A stretch of 64,000 nt of DNA, from positions 1-64,000 of the forward strand of contig SUTD01000002.1 of NCBI GenBank assembly GCA_015063085.1, given 5' to 3'. Every line of letters begins with the position of its first letter. The stretch's first letter is position 1. The translations under genes and the position numbers were made by a program. The notes under the pieces were generated by a model that was not told the origin of the DNA, did not search any database, and saw only the letters and a list, made by a program, of their open reading frames with translations. Below are positions 16,342 to 26,093 of the stretch, piece after piece. The stretch comes from Methanocorpusculum parvum (lineage in GTDB: Archaea; Halobacteriota; Methanomicrobia; Methanomicrobiales; Methanocorpusculaceae).

Positions 16342-17285
16342 ACTTCCTCCGTAAAGTATGGTGAGCGGTTTGAGACAGCCTGGGTTACCGCAGCGATAAG
16401 TTCATCTCCGTGAAGCCCGCGAATGCTTACTTCATTTCCTGTTCGAAGAAGGCAGGGCTTGAGCTTCCCGTCAGATGTTATGCGAAGCCGGTTGCAGTTT
16501 GCACAGAACTCTGGGTTGTGCATTGGACGGACAATTTCAACTACAGCTCCGTTCAGATTATATTTTCTTCTGTGATGCATGCGCCGTGTCTCAACAATCT
16601 CAGCTTCAGTGCGGAAGCGTTCCTCTAAAGCTGATACAAACCCGGCATTTTCGGTCCCATTCTGAAGAGTATCAGTCCAACCGTTCATATCCATGAGTTC
16701 GATAAACTGAAGGATGAGATCATCCTGACCGCGGACAAGTGCCAGGAAATCTGCAATCTCGTCATCGTTGATTCCCGGGAGCAGGACGGTGTTTATTTTG
16801 ATTGGAGTAAGCCCTGCTTCTCTTGCCGCGGTTAGTCCTTCGAGAACATCTGACAGTAGATCACGTCCGGTGATTGCTGCATAGCGGTCGCGTCTCAGCG
16901 AATCGATGCTGATGTTGACGCGGGAAAGTCCTGCCTTTTTCAGTTCCCCGGCAAGATTTTTCAGGCGCGTACCGTTTGTAGTCATAGATACTTCAATTCC
17001 TCCCGGTACAGAACGTATGATGTCTGTTATGTCCTCGCGAAGTGTTGGTTCACCTCCGGTTAATTTCACCGTCTGTACTCCAAGATCTCCAAGTACCTGG
17101 AGAATTTCTGCAATCTCTTCTGCGGAGACGCCAGCAGATCTTTCATACCTCTCACATCCGTTTATCAATTCTCCCTCGTGATGGCAGTATATACAGTGCA
17201 GGTTACAGACGCTGTTTAACGCTATCCGTACGTCTGTAATACGGCGGGAGTATTTGTCTGTCATAAGCGATGAAGTATCAGTCAT
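16338..17285 (-). CDS. moaA: GTP 3',8-cyclase MoaA
   Basis: A 315-residue radical SAM enzyme for the first step of molybdenum-cofactor synthesis. The N-terminal SAM cluster motif is CNLHCIYC (CX3CX2C) and the C-terminal second cluster is formed by CANCNRL and CLL (CX2CX13C), as in MoaA. A GGEPTLR segment follows the first cluster. It is the first gene of moaA-moaE-moaC-trmO and is divergent from moeA, with 143 bases of AT-rich sequence between them. Confidence 0.95.
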   Translation of the reverse strand: MTDTSSLMTDKYSRRITDVRIALNSVCNLHCIYCHHEGELINGCERYERSAGVSAEEIAEILQVLGDLGVQTVKLTGGEPTLREDITDIIRSVPGGIEVSMTTNGTRLKNLAGELKKAGLSRVNISIDSLRRDRYAAITGRDLLSDVLEGLTAAREAGLTPIKINTVLLPGINDDEIADFLALVRGQDDLILQFIELMDMNGWTDTLQNGTENAGFVSALEERFRTEAEIVETRRMHHRRKYNLNGAVVEIVRPMHNPEFCANCNRLRITSDGKLKPCLLRTGNEVSIRGLHGDELIAAVTQAVSNRSPYFTEEV

Positions 17286-17335
17286 ATATCTTTACTGGTA
17301 TCTTTGAACATATGAACATTGTGTTTTTTGTAAAT

Positions 17336-17350
17336 TGTTTTTAGTAAACA
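17336..17350. promoter_or_regulatory. Inverted repeat in the moaA/moeA divergent promoter region
   Basis: TGTTT and AAACA form a perfect inverted repeat around TTAGT, in the middle of the AT-rich region between divergent moaA and moeA. It is a candidate operator for both units; the regulator is unknown. TTTTTAATAC at about 17396-17405 is a TATA-like box for moeA, about 25-30 bases before its ATG, so the moeA mRNA would be nearly leaderless. Confidence 0.35.
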
Positions 17351-17428
17351 TAATCCATTAAATTAAATTAACTCGATTTACTTTTTGCCGAAGGATTTTT
17401 AATACGATACTGCAAACAAGTACTCATC

Positions 17429-18898
17429 ATGATGAAAATCCCTTATGCAGACGCGCTGAATATGATAAAATCTGTAGAACCTGTTTATGCAGTACGTAGC
17501 TGTCCCGTTGAAAAGGCAGTCGGCAGGGTTCTTGCTGAACCAGTCTATGCAAAATATTCTGTTCCAATCTCTCCTGTTTCTGCAATGGACGGGTTTGCAG
17601 TATCTGCAAAGCAGACTGCTGCAGCTTCAGAGGATTATCCGGTAACACTTACAGATTTTGATCGGGTAAATACTGGAAATGTGGTTCGGGACTGTTATGA
17701 TGCAGTGATTATGACAGAGGATGTGGAGTTCTCCGGCTCAGAGAATGCAACAGAAATCACCATCCATGCTCCAATTTCTGCCGGACGAAATGTGCGGGCT
17801 GAAGGTGAGGATATTGAAGCAGGCCGCATGATTCTTCCAGCAGGAGCACGGATTCGGGCATTTGATGTGGGGGCTCTTGCCGGATACGGGATTTGCGAAG
17901 TGTCTGTATACAGTATTTCTGTTGGAATTATTCCCACCGGTTCAGAACTCGTTGAACCAGGGGAAATCCCGCGTGCCGGTGAGGTTGTCGAAAGCAATTC
18001 AATTATGACGGAAGCGTACCTCCGGCAGTTTGGTGTAGAGGTTATCCGTTATCCTCCTGTTGCAGATAATCAGGCATTAATCCGCAGTGCAATCGCAAAG
18101 GCAGTCTTAGAAAATGAGATTGTTCTGCTTTCTGCGGGCTCTTCAATAGGATCGCGGGACTTCACTGCTCAGGCAATCGCAGACCTGGGAGAGGTTCTTT
18201 TCCACGGTGTTTTGATGAAGCCTGCAAAGCCGTCCATGCTTGGAATAGTACAGGGTAAACCGGTTATTGGAATGCCTGGATTCCCGCTTGCGGCACAGAC
18301 TGCCGAACGTCTTTTTGTCCGGGCACTCTTAGAAGAATGGGGATGGGATGGGCCGAAACAGGAGATGCTGTTGGCAGAAGCCGGGGATGATATGAAATCC
18401 GACATGGATATTGATGAGTTCCGCTTTGCGGCAACAGCGAAAGTTGACGGGAGAGTGGTTGTTCTGCCGCAGATTCGCTCTGCCAGCATGCAGATGAACA
18501 GTATTCGGGCAAATGGATATATACATATTCCACGCGGAAAGGGAGGAGTAAAGGCGGGAGAAGCAGTAACTGCAATTCTGAATGTGCCGGTTGAGGAGCT
18601 GTCCTCAACGGTGCTTTTGGCTGGTGTGTATTCCGCAGGTCTTGAGCGGATTGCAGCTTCTGCCGCGGCAGCCGGACTCTCTGTCCGGTTTGGTGATGTG
18701 AGCTCTGAAAATCCCAATCTATTGAAAAACAAGGCATGTCATGCACTTTGTGTGACCGAAGCATTTGATGTTGAGGCACTTGCAGGAATCTCGCTTGAAC
18801 TCTACCCGCTTGGAGATGATACAATTCTTCTAATGAGGAGCGACATGCAGGACACAATCACAAACAAGATACGAATTTTTGCCGGAGGCGTTAAATGA
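17429..18898 (+). CDS. moeA: Molybdopterin molybdotransferase MoeA with C-terminal extra domain
   Basis: A 489-residue MoeA, which inserts molybdate into adenylylated molybdopterin. Domains are the N-terminal linker and domain II (PISPVSAMDGFAV), the MogA-like domain (GIIPTGSELVEPG, SAGSSIGSRDF, GKPVIGMPGFPLAAQ) and domain IV to about residue 395. About 90 further residues follow (from ELSSTVLLAGVYSAGLERI). Several archaeal MoeA proteins carry a C-terminal periplasmic-binding-like domain here; this one would be a much shortened version. The stop overlaps moaB by four bases. Two in-frame ATGs (17429 and 17432) are possible starts. Confidence 0.93.
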   Translation: MMKIPYADALNMIKSVEPVYAVRSCPVEKAVGRVLAEPVYAKYSVPISPVSAMDGFAVSAKQTAAASEDYPVTLTDFDRVNTGNVVRDCYDAVIMTEDVEFSGSENATEITIHAPISAGRNVRAEGEDIEAGRMILPAGARIRAFDVGALAGYGICEVSVYSISVGIIPTGSELVEPGEIPRAGEVVESNSIMTEAYLRQFGVEVIRYPPVADNQALIRSAIAKAVLENEIVLLSAGSSIGSRDFTAQAIADLGEVLFHGVLMKPAKPSMLGIVQGKPVIGMPGFPLAAQTAERLFVRALLEEWGWDGPKQEMLLAEAGDDMKSDMDIDEFRFAATAKVDGRVVVLPQIRSASMQMNSIRANGYIHIPRGKGGVKAGEAVTAILNVPVEELSSTVLLAGVYSAGLERIAASAAAAGLSVRFGDVSSENPNLLKNKACHALCVTEAFDVEALAGISLELYPLGDDTILLMRSDMQDTITNKIRIFAGGVK

Positions 18899-19383
18899 GC
18901 CGCACACATCACAAAAATATTGAGGTTCGTGCTGCTGTGATTACCGTCTCCACAAGCAGGACGGAGAAGACGGATTTGTCCGGGAAGATTATCCGCACGT
19001 GCTTTGAGAATGCGGCAATTTCTGTGGTTTCGCAAACGCTTGTCCCGGATATCGAAACAGATATTCGCCATGCCGTAGAGGGAGCAGCGGCAGCAGCAAA
19101 CTGTGTTGTAGTAACAGGCGGCACCGGTCTTACTGCTGATGATAGAACAATAGAAGCAGTGTCACCGCTTTTTAGAAAAAGAATGGATGGGTTTGGAGAA
19201 CTGTTCCGCCGCCTCAGTTATGAAGAGGTGGGAACAGCAGTTCTGCTTTCCAGAGCCGCAGCAGGACTTGTCTGCAGGTCGGCTGTCTTTTGTATTCCTG
19301 GTTCTCCAAATGCAGTACAGACGGCGATGGAGAAGATTATCATCCCGGAAATCCGGCATATCCTAACTCATGCAGGGCAATAA
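18895..19383 (+). CDS. moaB: Molybdopterin adenylyltransferase, MoaB/MogA family
   Basis: A 162-residue single-domain MoCF protein that activates molybdopterin with ATP for MoeA. The N-terminal strand AAVITVSTSR, the active-site segment CVVVTGGTGLTADDRTIEAV and the C-terminal CIPGSPNAVQTAMEKI are all as in MoaB. It is translated from an ATGA overlap with moeA. Convergent to cdc48, with 29 bases between stops. Confidence 0.93.
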   Translation: MSRTHHKNIEVRAAVITVSTSRTEKTDLSGKIIRTCFENAAISVVSQTLVPDIETDIRHAVEGAAAAANCVVVTGGTGLTADDRTIEAVSPLFRKRMDGFGELFRRLSYEEVGTAVLLSRAAAGLVCRSAVFCIPGSPNAVQTAMEKIIIPEIRHILTHAGQ

Positions 19384-19412
19384 CCCTGCATTATTTTATT
19401 TGAAGGAGTGCC

Positions 19413-21878
19413 CTACTGATACTCCACAAAATTTTGGACTTCTTTTGGAAGGCCGCCCTTGAACCGTTGACGAATGCCATCATAATACTCACGGACCCGC
19501 GGATTCATCGTCGGATGCACAGCCTCCTTTGCCGCGGCAAAATCAGCCGCAGAGACAGTAGCTGCACCGCGGCGAAGGGCAAGCATCGCGGCCTCACGAC
19601 AGAGACCTTCAAGATCCGATCCAACATAGCCTTCAGTCTCTCGGACAACTACATCCAGAATCTTCTCACGGGCGGCATCCTTCACAAAAACAGCCTCGCG
19701 GGCAAAGGCGGATGCAGTCTCGCGGCGCAGTTCAAAGAGCGGCATCTCTGTATCGCGGGGATACTTCTTTGCCGCGGAAAGAACCTGTTTTACCGTAACT
19801 GAACGGCCGGAGAGTTTCTGTGAAAGATCTGCAATATCTGCCGCAGAGATTCCGGAAAGGCCGGCGCAGAGTTCCGCAAAGACCGACCCTTCAAGCGGCA
19901 TCTCCCGCGTATGCACCGCAAGAATTGCCCGGCGGTCTTCTGCGGATGGCTCGGGAATATAGACCAGACGGTCAAAACGGCCGCTTCGAAGAAGGGCGGG
20001 ATCGATGATGTCCGGGCGGTTGGATGCAGCGAGCACGACCACGTCATTGAGCTCTTCAATGCCGTCCATCTCCGCTAAAATCTGGTTTAAGACGTTTTCA
20101 ACAACTCTGCCGCCCTCACCTCCGCCGCGGGACGGAGTAAGCGAGTCGATCTCGTCAAAGAAGAGAACCGAAGGCGCAACCTGCCGTGCTTTTTTGAACA
20201 TCTCGCGAACCGCACGCTCGGACTCTCCCACCCACTTCGATAAGAGCTGCGGCCCTTTTACCGCGATAAAGTTTGCTCCGCTCTCATGGGCAACCGCTTT
20301 GGCAATCAGCGTCTTGCCGGTTCCCGGCGGGCCGTAGAGAAGAACTCCCTTCGGCGGGCGGATGCCAAGCGCTGAAAACCGTTCCTTTCTCGTCAGCGGA
20401 TACTCAACCGACTCACGGACATCAAGAAGTGCGCCCGCACAGCCGCCGATATCTGCCCAGGAAACATCTGCGGTTTCAAGCGCTATCTCGCGCATGGCAG
20501 ACGGCGTTATCTCATGCATTGCGCGGAGGAAGTCCGCCTTTGTAACCTCAAGTCCCCGTAAAATCCCGTCCGGAATTTTTTCATTCTCCAGACTCACCAA
20601 ATCAACCTGCCGACGCAGAGCAATAACTGCCGCTTCACGGGCAAGTGCGGCCAGGTCCGCACCCACAAAACCGCGAGACAGTACGGCAAGACTTGCCAGA
20701 AGCCGCTCCCGACTCTCCTCATACTTCTGCACCGTGCGGTCCGTTGGGTGCTGTACTTCATGGAACGCGGCAGCACCTTCTAGCGGCATATTTCTGGTAT
20801 GGATTTTGAGAATCTCTAACCGGTCCTCTTCAGACGGCACGCCGATCTCAATCTCACGGTCGAAACGTCCCGGACGCCGGAGCGCAGAGTCGATGGATTC
20901 CGGACGGTTGGTTGCACCAATCACAATCACCTGCCCGCGGGATGTGATGCCGTCAAGCATTGTCAGAAGCTGGGCAACCACACGGCGTTCGACCTCGCCG
21001 GTTACCTCCTCGCGGCGGGGAGCGATGGAATCGAGCTCATCGATAAAGATAATCGAAGGAGCTTTTGCCTCCGCCTCCTCAAAGATTTCGCGGAGTTTCT
21101 GCTCGGACTCACCGTAATATTTGGAGATAATCTCCGGGCCCGCGATTGGATAGAAGTTTGCCCCGCTCTCGCTTGCAACCGCTTTGGCAATCAGGGTTTT
21201 GCCGGTGCCCGGAGGGCCGTAGAGGAGAACTCCCTTCGGCGGTTCGACGCCAATTGTATCAAAGAGCTCCGGATGGCGGATGGGAAGCTCAATCATCTCA
21301 CGAACACGGGCAAGCTCGGCTTTTAAGCCTCCGATATCTTCGTAGGTAATCTTCTTCGAACCTTCAAACTCTGCAATATCATTAATCTCAAAGTCCGTTA
21401 AGGGGCTGATGATGCAGGCATTCTCCGGTTTGAGAGCAGTTACTTTGAATTCAATTACCGGATTTCCCATAAGACGCGTTTTGATCGGCAGGATGTCCCC
21501 TAAAGAAATAGGGAAGTTGATAACAGCTGCCGCATCAAAATTGAGCCCGTCCAGGAGCTGATCTGGAACTTCCGGCGGAGGTGTGAGTTCCACAAAGACT
21601 GCCGGCGCTTCCTCTTCGATTTTGGAAATCGTCACCCGGTCGCCGGGAGAAACACCGGCATTAGCACGCGTGTATTTGTCGATTCTGACCTTTCCCTGAT
21701 TCCAGTCCTGTGCTGCAGCACGCCAGACCTTGGCTGCGGTGGTCTTCTCTCCGGTGATTTTTACAATATCGCCCGGAGCAGCCCCTAAGGTCTCCATTGC
21801 CTTTGGGTCAAGACGAACCCTGCCGTACCCCTGATCGGTCGGGTATGCGCTGTCTACTTTGAGAGATACATCCGCCAT
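19413..21878 (-). CDS. cdc48: CDC48/VCP-like AAA+ ATPase
   Basis: An 821-residue archaeal Cdc48/VAT. The N domain (double-psi barrel and four-stranded half) opens with [20 protein letters not shown]. Two AAA domains follow, each with [15 protein letters not shown], near residues 220 and 513; Walker B motifs are [12 protein letters not shown] and [12 protein letters not shown]. Arg-finger segments RRPGRFDRE and LRSGRFDRL complete both rings. It unfolds proteins for degradation by the proteasome. I use ATG 21878; a longer in-frame reading to 22169 only runs antisense into hxlB and lacks Cdc48-like sequence. D1 carries an insertion of about 20 residues ([20 protein letters not shown]) not found in most relatives. 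Confidence 0.94.
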   Translation of the reverse strand: MADVSLKVDSAYPTDQGYGRVRLDPKAMETLGAAPGDIVKITGEKTTAAKVWRAAAQDWNQGKVRIDKYTRANAGVSPGDRVTISKIEEEAPAVFVELTPPPEVPDQLLDGLNFDAAAVINFPISLGDILPIKTRLMGNPVIEFKVTALKPENACIISPLTDFEINDIAEFEGSKKITYEDIGGLKAELARVREMIELPIRHPELFDTIGVEPPKGVLLYGPPGTGKTLIAKAVASESGANFYPIAGPEIISKYYGESEQKLREIFEEAEAKAPSIIFIDELDSIAPRREEVTGEVERRVVAQLLTMLDGITSRGQVIVIGATNRPESIDSALRRPGRFDREIEIGVPSEEDRLEILKIHTRNMPLEGAAAFHEVQHPTDRTVQKYEESRERLLASLAVLSRGFVGADLAALAREAAVIALRRQVDLVSLENEKIPDGILRGLEVTKADFLRAMHEITPSAMREIALETADVSWADIGGCAGALLDVRESVEYPLTRKERFSALGIRPPKGVLLYGPPGTGKTLIAKAVAHESGANFIAVKGPQLLSKWVGESERAVREMFKKARQVAPSVLFFDEIDSLTPSRGGGEGGRVVENVLNQILAEMDGIEELNDVVVLAASNRPDIIDPALLRSGRFDRLVYIPEPSAEDRRAILAVHTREMPLEGSVFAELCAGLSGISAADIADLSQKLSGRSVTVKQVLSAAKKYPRDTEMPLFELRRETASAFAREAVFVKDAAREKILDVVVRETEGYVGSDLEGLCREAAMLALRRGAATVSAADFAAAKEAVHPTMNPRVREYYDGIRQRFKGGLPKEVQNFVEYQ

Positions 21879-21974
21879 ATTCTTACCTAGGATATTGACG
21901 GGAGGAGAGATAAGGGTGTTTCTTGAAGATGCTTCCCACGCTTTATACCCTATGAGAACAAATATAAAATATCT

Positions 21975-22580
21975 ATGACTGAAGAAGGCAGTTCCGTAGA
22001 AAACATGATGTGTCTCATGACCAGCCGCATCGAAACAATCGCCAAAGGAATTGACAAAGACCAGATTACCGCCTTTGTCCATGCAATCCTGGAAGCAAAG
22101 CGCATTTATGTAAACGGTGCCGGACGCTCCGGCCTTGTTGCAAAATCCTTTGCCATGCGTCTCATGCACACCGGATTTATCTCCTATGTGGTAGGCGAGA
22201 CCATCACGCCTGCTATCGCTGAAGGAGACTTAATCGTTGCATTCTCCGGTTCCGGAAACACCAAGACCATCGGTGATATCGCAGAAACCGCAAAAGGAAT
22301 CGGTGCAAAAGTTGCTCTCATCTCCTCCAACCCGGACTCGCGTATCGGAAAGATTGCCGACTATATCATCAAGCTCGAAAGCCAGCGTGACCCGGTAACC
22401 AACGATGCACACGAGTACGAAATCCGCCAGATGCTCGGTGAACACCGTTCCTTTGCTCCGCTTGGAACCGTCTTCGAGACAACCTCTCTGATCTTCGCAG
22501 ACGCAGTCATCTCCACGATTATGACCATGCGCCAGATTGAGGAAAGCGAACTGCAGAAACGCCACACCAACATCGAGTAA
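21975..22580 (+). CDS. hxlB: 6-phospho-3-hexuloisomerase (SIS domain)
   Basis: A 201-residue SIS-domain isomerase. The family signature is present in [32 protein letters not shown] and the C-terminal histidine-containing segment [11 protein letters not shown]. In methanogens it works in the reversed ribulose monophosphate pathway, making ribulose 5-phosphate and formaldehyde from fructose 6-phosphate with hexulose-phosphate synthase. The start is uncertain: a TATA-like AAATATAAAATATC lies only about 5 bases before ATG 21975, so translation may begin at internal ATGs 22005 or 22017. Two bases separate the stop from the aminotransferase start. Confidence 0.92.
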   Translation: MTEEGSSVENMMCLMTSRIETIAKGIDKDQITAFVHAILEAKRIYVNGAGRSGLVAKSFAMRLMHTGFISYVVGETITPAIAEGDLIVAFSGSGNTKTIGDIAETAKGIGAKVALISSNPDSRIGKIADYIIKLESQRDPVTNDAHEYEIRQMLGEHRSFAPLGTVFETTSLIFADAVISTIMTMRQIEESELQKRHTNIE

Positions 22581-22582
22581 TC

Positions 22583-23692
22583 ATGACTGATTTCGCAAAA
22601 CGCGTCACCTCTATCGACATATCCGGAATCCGCAAGATGTTTGAAGCCGCAGGTCCGAATGCCATCAACATGGGACTTGGACAGCCGGACTTCGACACAC
22701 CGGCAAACATCAAAGCCGCAGCAGTCCGGGCAATCGAGGAGGGCAAAACCGGATACACCAACAACGCCGGAATCGATGAACTCCGTCAGGCAGTCGCCGA
22801 CAAACTGAAGCGCGAAAACGGACTGGAATATGCGCCAAAGCAGGTCTTAATCACCGCAGGCGGCTCGGGAGCACTGCATGCCGCAATCTCATCCCTGATT
22901 GATGACGGAGACAAAGTTGTCTTCAACAACCCGGGATTCGTCTCCTACGGCTCGCTTGCAAAACTCGCCGGCGGACTGCCGGATCCGGTTGCCTTAAAGC
23001 CTGACCTGCATCTGGATGTCGAAGCACTCAAAGAACACTTCGCAGACAAAAAGACCAAAGTAATGGTCTTAAACAGCCCGGCAAACCCGACCGGAATGGT
23101 GGAGACAGAAGACACCATTCGCGCAGTAGTCGAAGCTGCCGCAGACTATGATGTCACGATTCTCTCCGATGAAGTCTACGAAAAGTTCTGCTACGGAGAC
23201 ACCAGGTTTGTCTCTGCCGCAAAATTCGGCGACAATGTCGTCACCATCAACGCAGTCAGCAAAACCTATGCGATGACCGGATGGCGTGTCGGATTCATGG
23301 CTGGAGATGCGGAAATCATCGAACAGGCAGTCAAAATCCAGCAGTACTCGCTTGCGTGCCCGACCTCTATCGCACAGTACGCAGCCCTTGAAGCATACAC
23401 CGGAGACCAGAGCTCGGTGGATGCCATGCGGGCTGAGTATGCGGCACGCCGCGACCTCTTAATCTCCGGCCTTCGGGAGATGGGAGTTGACGTTGCCATG
23501 CCGGAAGGAGCGTTCTACGCCTTCCCGAAGTTTGACGCAGAGACAGTATCTGAAATTGTCGCAAACGATGTCATCATCACCCCGGGACTTGCCTTTGGAA
23601 GCCTCGGAGACGGATACGCACGCATGAGCTATGCAGCGTCCCAGGAAAATATCAAAGAAGCGCTGAAGAGAATTCAGCAGGTGGTTGAATAA
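22583..23692 (+). CDS. PLP-dependent aminotransferase, class I/II
   Basis: A 369-residue fold-type I aminotransferase of the aspartate aminotransferase group. Visible are the PLP-lysine motif SKTYAMTGWRVGF (Lys near residue 226), NSPANPTG and LSDEVYEKFCYGD. It transfers amino groups between amino and keto acids; substrate preference is not visible. It is tightly linked to hxlB (2 bases) and to the M42 peptidase, whose ATG lies one base after the aminotransferase stop, so the three are one unit. Confidence 0.9.
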   Translation: MTDFAKRVTSIDISGIRKMFEAAGPNAINMGLGQPDFDTPANIKAAAVRAIEEGKTGYTNNAGIDELRQAVADKLKRENGLEYAPKQVLITAGGSGALHAAISSLIDDGDKVVFNNPGFVSYGSLAKLAGGLPDPVALKPDLHLDVEALKEHFADKKTKVMVLNSPANPTGMVETEDTIRAVVEAAADYDVTILSDEVYEKFCYGDTRFVSAAKFGDNVVTINAVSKTYAMTGWRVGFMAGDAEIIEQAVKIQQYSLACPTSIAQYAALEAYTGDQSSVDAMRAEYAARRDLLISGLREMGVDVAMPEGAFYAFPKFDAETVSEIVANDVIITPGLAFGSLGDGYARMSYAASQENIKEALKRIQQVVE

Positions 23693-23693
23693 T

Positions 23694-24743
23694 ATGGAAC
23701 TGACTGAAATTAACGCATTACTCGAAAAGCTCTCGAACGCAAACGGAATCTCCGGAGCTGAGGGGGCTGTTTCCAAAATCATCCGCAGCGAAATTGAACC
23801 GTACGTAGATGAAATCAGAACAGACCGCATGGGCAATCTGATTGCAGTCAAAAAAGGTGACGATTTCAAAATCATGCTCGCCGCTCACATGGATGAAATC
23901 GGTCTCATGGTGCAGTACATCGATGAGAAAGGATTCATCAGATTTGTCGGTGTCGGCGGATGGTACAACCCGGTCCTGGTTTCCCAGAGAGTCATTCTCC
24001 ACGGAGAGAAGGGAGATGTCCCGGGCGTTCTCGGCATGAAGCCGCCGCACGTCATGGAAGAGGCGGACAGAAAGAAGCCGATTGAGCTTGCAAACCTCTT
24101 CATCGATGTCGGGGCACACTCCGCAGAAGAAGTGGAAGCGATGGGAATCACTGTTGGAACGACTGTTACCATCGACCGTGACTACCAGCCGCTTGCAGGA
24201 ACGGTTGTAACCGGCAAAGCCCTGGACAACCGTGTCGGCTGTGCGATGCTGATTGGCGCATTAAAAGAGATGGAAACCAAACACACCATCTATGCGGTCT
24301 TTACCGTGCAGGAAGAGGTTGGTCTCAAAGGAGCAAAGACTGCTGCATTCAGTCTCAACCCGGATGTTGCCATAGCAACGGATGTGACAATCCCAGGAGA
24401 TTCGCCAGGAATCGAGAGACGCAAAGCTCCGGTTTTCATGGGAGACGGGCCTGTTGTCGTCATGGTCTCTGCATCCGGCCGCGGTCACTTAGCCGACCCG
24501 CGCATGGTTGACTGGCTCAGGAAAACCGCAAAGAAACATGACATCAAAATTCAGATTGAAGTCGGCGACGGCGGAAACACGGATGCTTCTGCCATAAACT
24601 TCGAGCGCGGAGGAATTCCGAGTGTCCCGGTATCCGTTCCGGCACGCTACATCCACTCGCCGGTTGAGGTCATCGACTTAGTGGATTTACAGGGAGCGAT
24701 TGAACTCCTGCGTCTTGCAGTCAAGACAAAACCAAACTTCTAA
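23694..24743 (+). CDS. M42 family metallopeptidase (TET-like aminopeptidase)
   Basis: A 349-residue M42 peptidase. Metal ligands and catalytic residues lie in AAHMDEIGLM (first His and Asp), KALDNRVGC (bridging Asp) and FTVQEEVGLKGA (catalytic Glu pair); a C-terminal YIHSPVE His is also present. Such enzymes form dodecameric tetrahedral shells that trim peptides from the proteasome. I use ATG 23694; a TTG at 23685 would add three residues and overlap the aminotransferase. A short T-run follows the stop and separates it from convergent NSS genes. Confidence 0.9.
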   Translation: MELTEINALLEKLSNANGISGAEGAVSKIIRSEIEPYVDEIRTDRMGNLIAVKKGDDFKIMLAAHMDEIGLMVQYIDEKGFIRFVGVGGWYNPVLVSQRVILHGEKGDVPGVLGMKPPHVMEEADRKKPIELANLFIDVGAHSAEEVEAMGITVGTTVTIDRDYQPLAGTVVTGKALDNRVGCAMLIGALKEMETKHTIYAVFTVQEEVGLKGAKTAAFSLNPDVAIATDVTIPGDSPGIERRKAPVFMGDGPVVVMVSASGRGHLADPRMVDWLRKTAKKHDIKIQIEVGDGGNTDASAINFERGGIPSVPVSVPARYIHSPVEVIDLVDLQGAIELLRLAVKTKPNF

Positions 24744-24761
24744 CTTTTTTTTAACGGGAAG

Positions 24762-26093
24762 TTACAGCAGTCCCGTAATCAGAATTATCAGAATAGCCGC
24801 CGGCACTAAATACCGAAGAGCAAACGAGAACACCTGCTGACCGCGGAATTTTACCCCGCATGAACAAATCTCATCAATAACAGCCTTAGGCTTCAAAATC
24901 CATCCTGCCGCAAAGCATGCGAAAAGCGAACAGACCGGAAGCAGAATGCTGTTTCCAAGGAAGTCGAGCATATCAAGGATGTTCATTCCGTTTACCTGAA
25001 CAAAATCCAGAACGCCGAATCCAAGAGACACAATTACGGCCGCGGCAGAAACGCCTGCAGTAATTCCAAGAACCGCCTTCTTTCTGGAAATCGAAAACTT
25101 CTCAGTAAGCGAGGCGACAGCCACCTCATACATAGAAACAGAAGAGGTGACCGCAGCAAAGAACACCATCAGGAAAAATGCCGCACCGATAAGCCCCCCA
25201 AGCGGGAAGGTCGAAAACACCTGAGGCAGCGCGATAAACATCAGGGCAGGTCCTGAGCCAAGCGTCTCAGGAGAGCCTCCCGAGAGAGCAAAGACAGCCG
25301 GAATTACCAGAAGACCGGCTAATATTGCAACCGCCGTATCGAAGAAATCAATCGAATGAGCTGACTTTACCAGATTCTCCCCCTTCGACAGATACGAGCC
25401 GTACGTCATAATAACACCTGAGCCTATCATGAGCGTGAAAAACATCTGGCCGAGCGCTGCCAAGACCAGCTCTGCCGAGAACTGCGAAAAGTCCGGGCAG
25501 AGGAAGTACCAGAGACCGTCAAGACCGCCAGGCATGCAGATACAGTAGACAGCAAGAATCACAAGCATGACCAGCAGAACCGGCATCAAAAGACGGGTGG
25601 TCTTTTCAATTCCGCGGCGAACCCCGCGAAGCACAATGCCTGCGGTCAGTGCGATAAAGATAAGCGTAAAGACGGCAGGGATTACAGGCTCTGCGGTAAA
25701 TGCCGAAAAGTATGCAGAATCAGCCAGAAGAGTTCCGTTTCCAAGGATAAACTGCAGGGCATAGTACATCACCCATCCGCCGACAACCGAGTAGAAGGAG
25801 AAAATAATCAGCGGAGTAATAAAGGTCAGATATCCGGCAAACGAGAACTTCCTGCTTATCTTCTCATACGCACAAAGAACGCCGGAACCGGTCATGCGTC
25901 CCAGAGCGCTTTCGGTAAGCACCAGAACAAAGCCCGCGGAAAAGACCAGAATAAGATATGTTAAAAGAAAGATTCCACCGCCGTACTCTGCGGCAAGGTA
26001 GGGGAATCTCCAGATATTTCCAAGTCCGACAGCAGCTCCGGCTGTCGCCAGGACAAAGCCCATGCGGTTTGTGAAGCTGCTGCGGGATGACAT
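24762..26093 (-). CDS. Neurotransmitter:sodium symporter family transporter, copy 2
   Basis: A 443-residue LeuT-fold symporter with about 12 hydrophobic helices. The opening FTNRMGFVLATAGAAVGLGNIWRF (in part: AVGLGNIWRFPY) is the sodium-site helix 1 motif of the NSS family. It carries an amino acid or similar solute in with Na+. It follows the other NSS gene by one base in the same direction and shares most of its sequence, so the pair came from tandem duplication. Helix 6 and the substrate pocket segments differ enough to suggest distinct substrates. Confidence 0.9.
   Translation of the reverse strand: MSSRSSFTNRMGFVLATAGAAVGLGNIWRFPYLAAEYGGGIFLLTYLILVFSAGFVLVLTESALGRMTGSGVLCAYEKISRKFSFAGYLTFITPLIIFSFYSVVGGWVMYYALQFILGNGTLLADSAYFSAFTAEPVIPAVFTLIFIALTAGIVLRGVRRGIEKTTRLLMPVLLVMLVILAVYCICMPGGLDGLWYFLCPDFSQFSAELVLAALGQMFFTLMIGSGVIMTYGSYLSKGENLVKSAHSIDFFDTAVAILAGLLVIPAVFALSGGSPETLGSGPALMFIALPQVFSTFPLGGLIGAAFFLMVFFAAVTSSVSMYEVAVASLTEKFSISRKKAVLGITAGVSAAAVIVSLGFGVLDFVQVNGMNILDMLDFLGNSILLPVCSLFACFAAGWILKPKAVIDEICSCGVKFRGQQVFSFALRYLVPAAILIILITGLL

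Noticed and set aside
21879-22169. 97-residue N-terminal extension of Cdc48
   Set aside because: It runs antisense through hxlB, has no Cdc48-like sequence, and the family start lies at ATG 21878.
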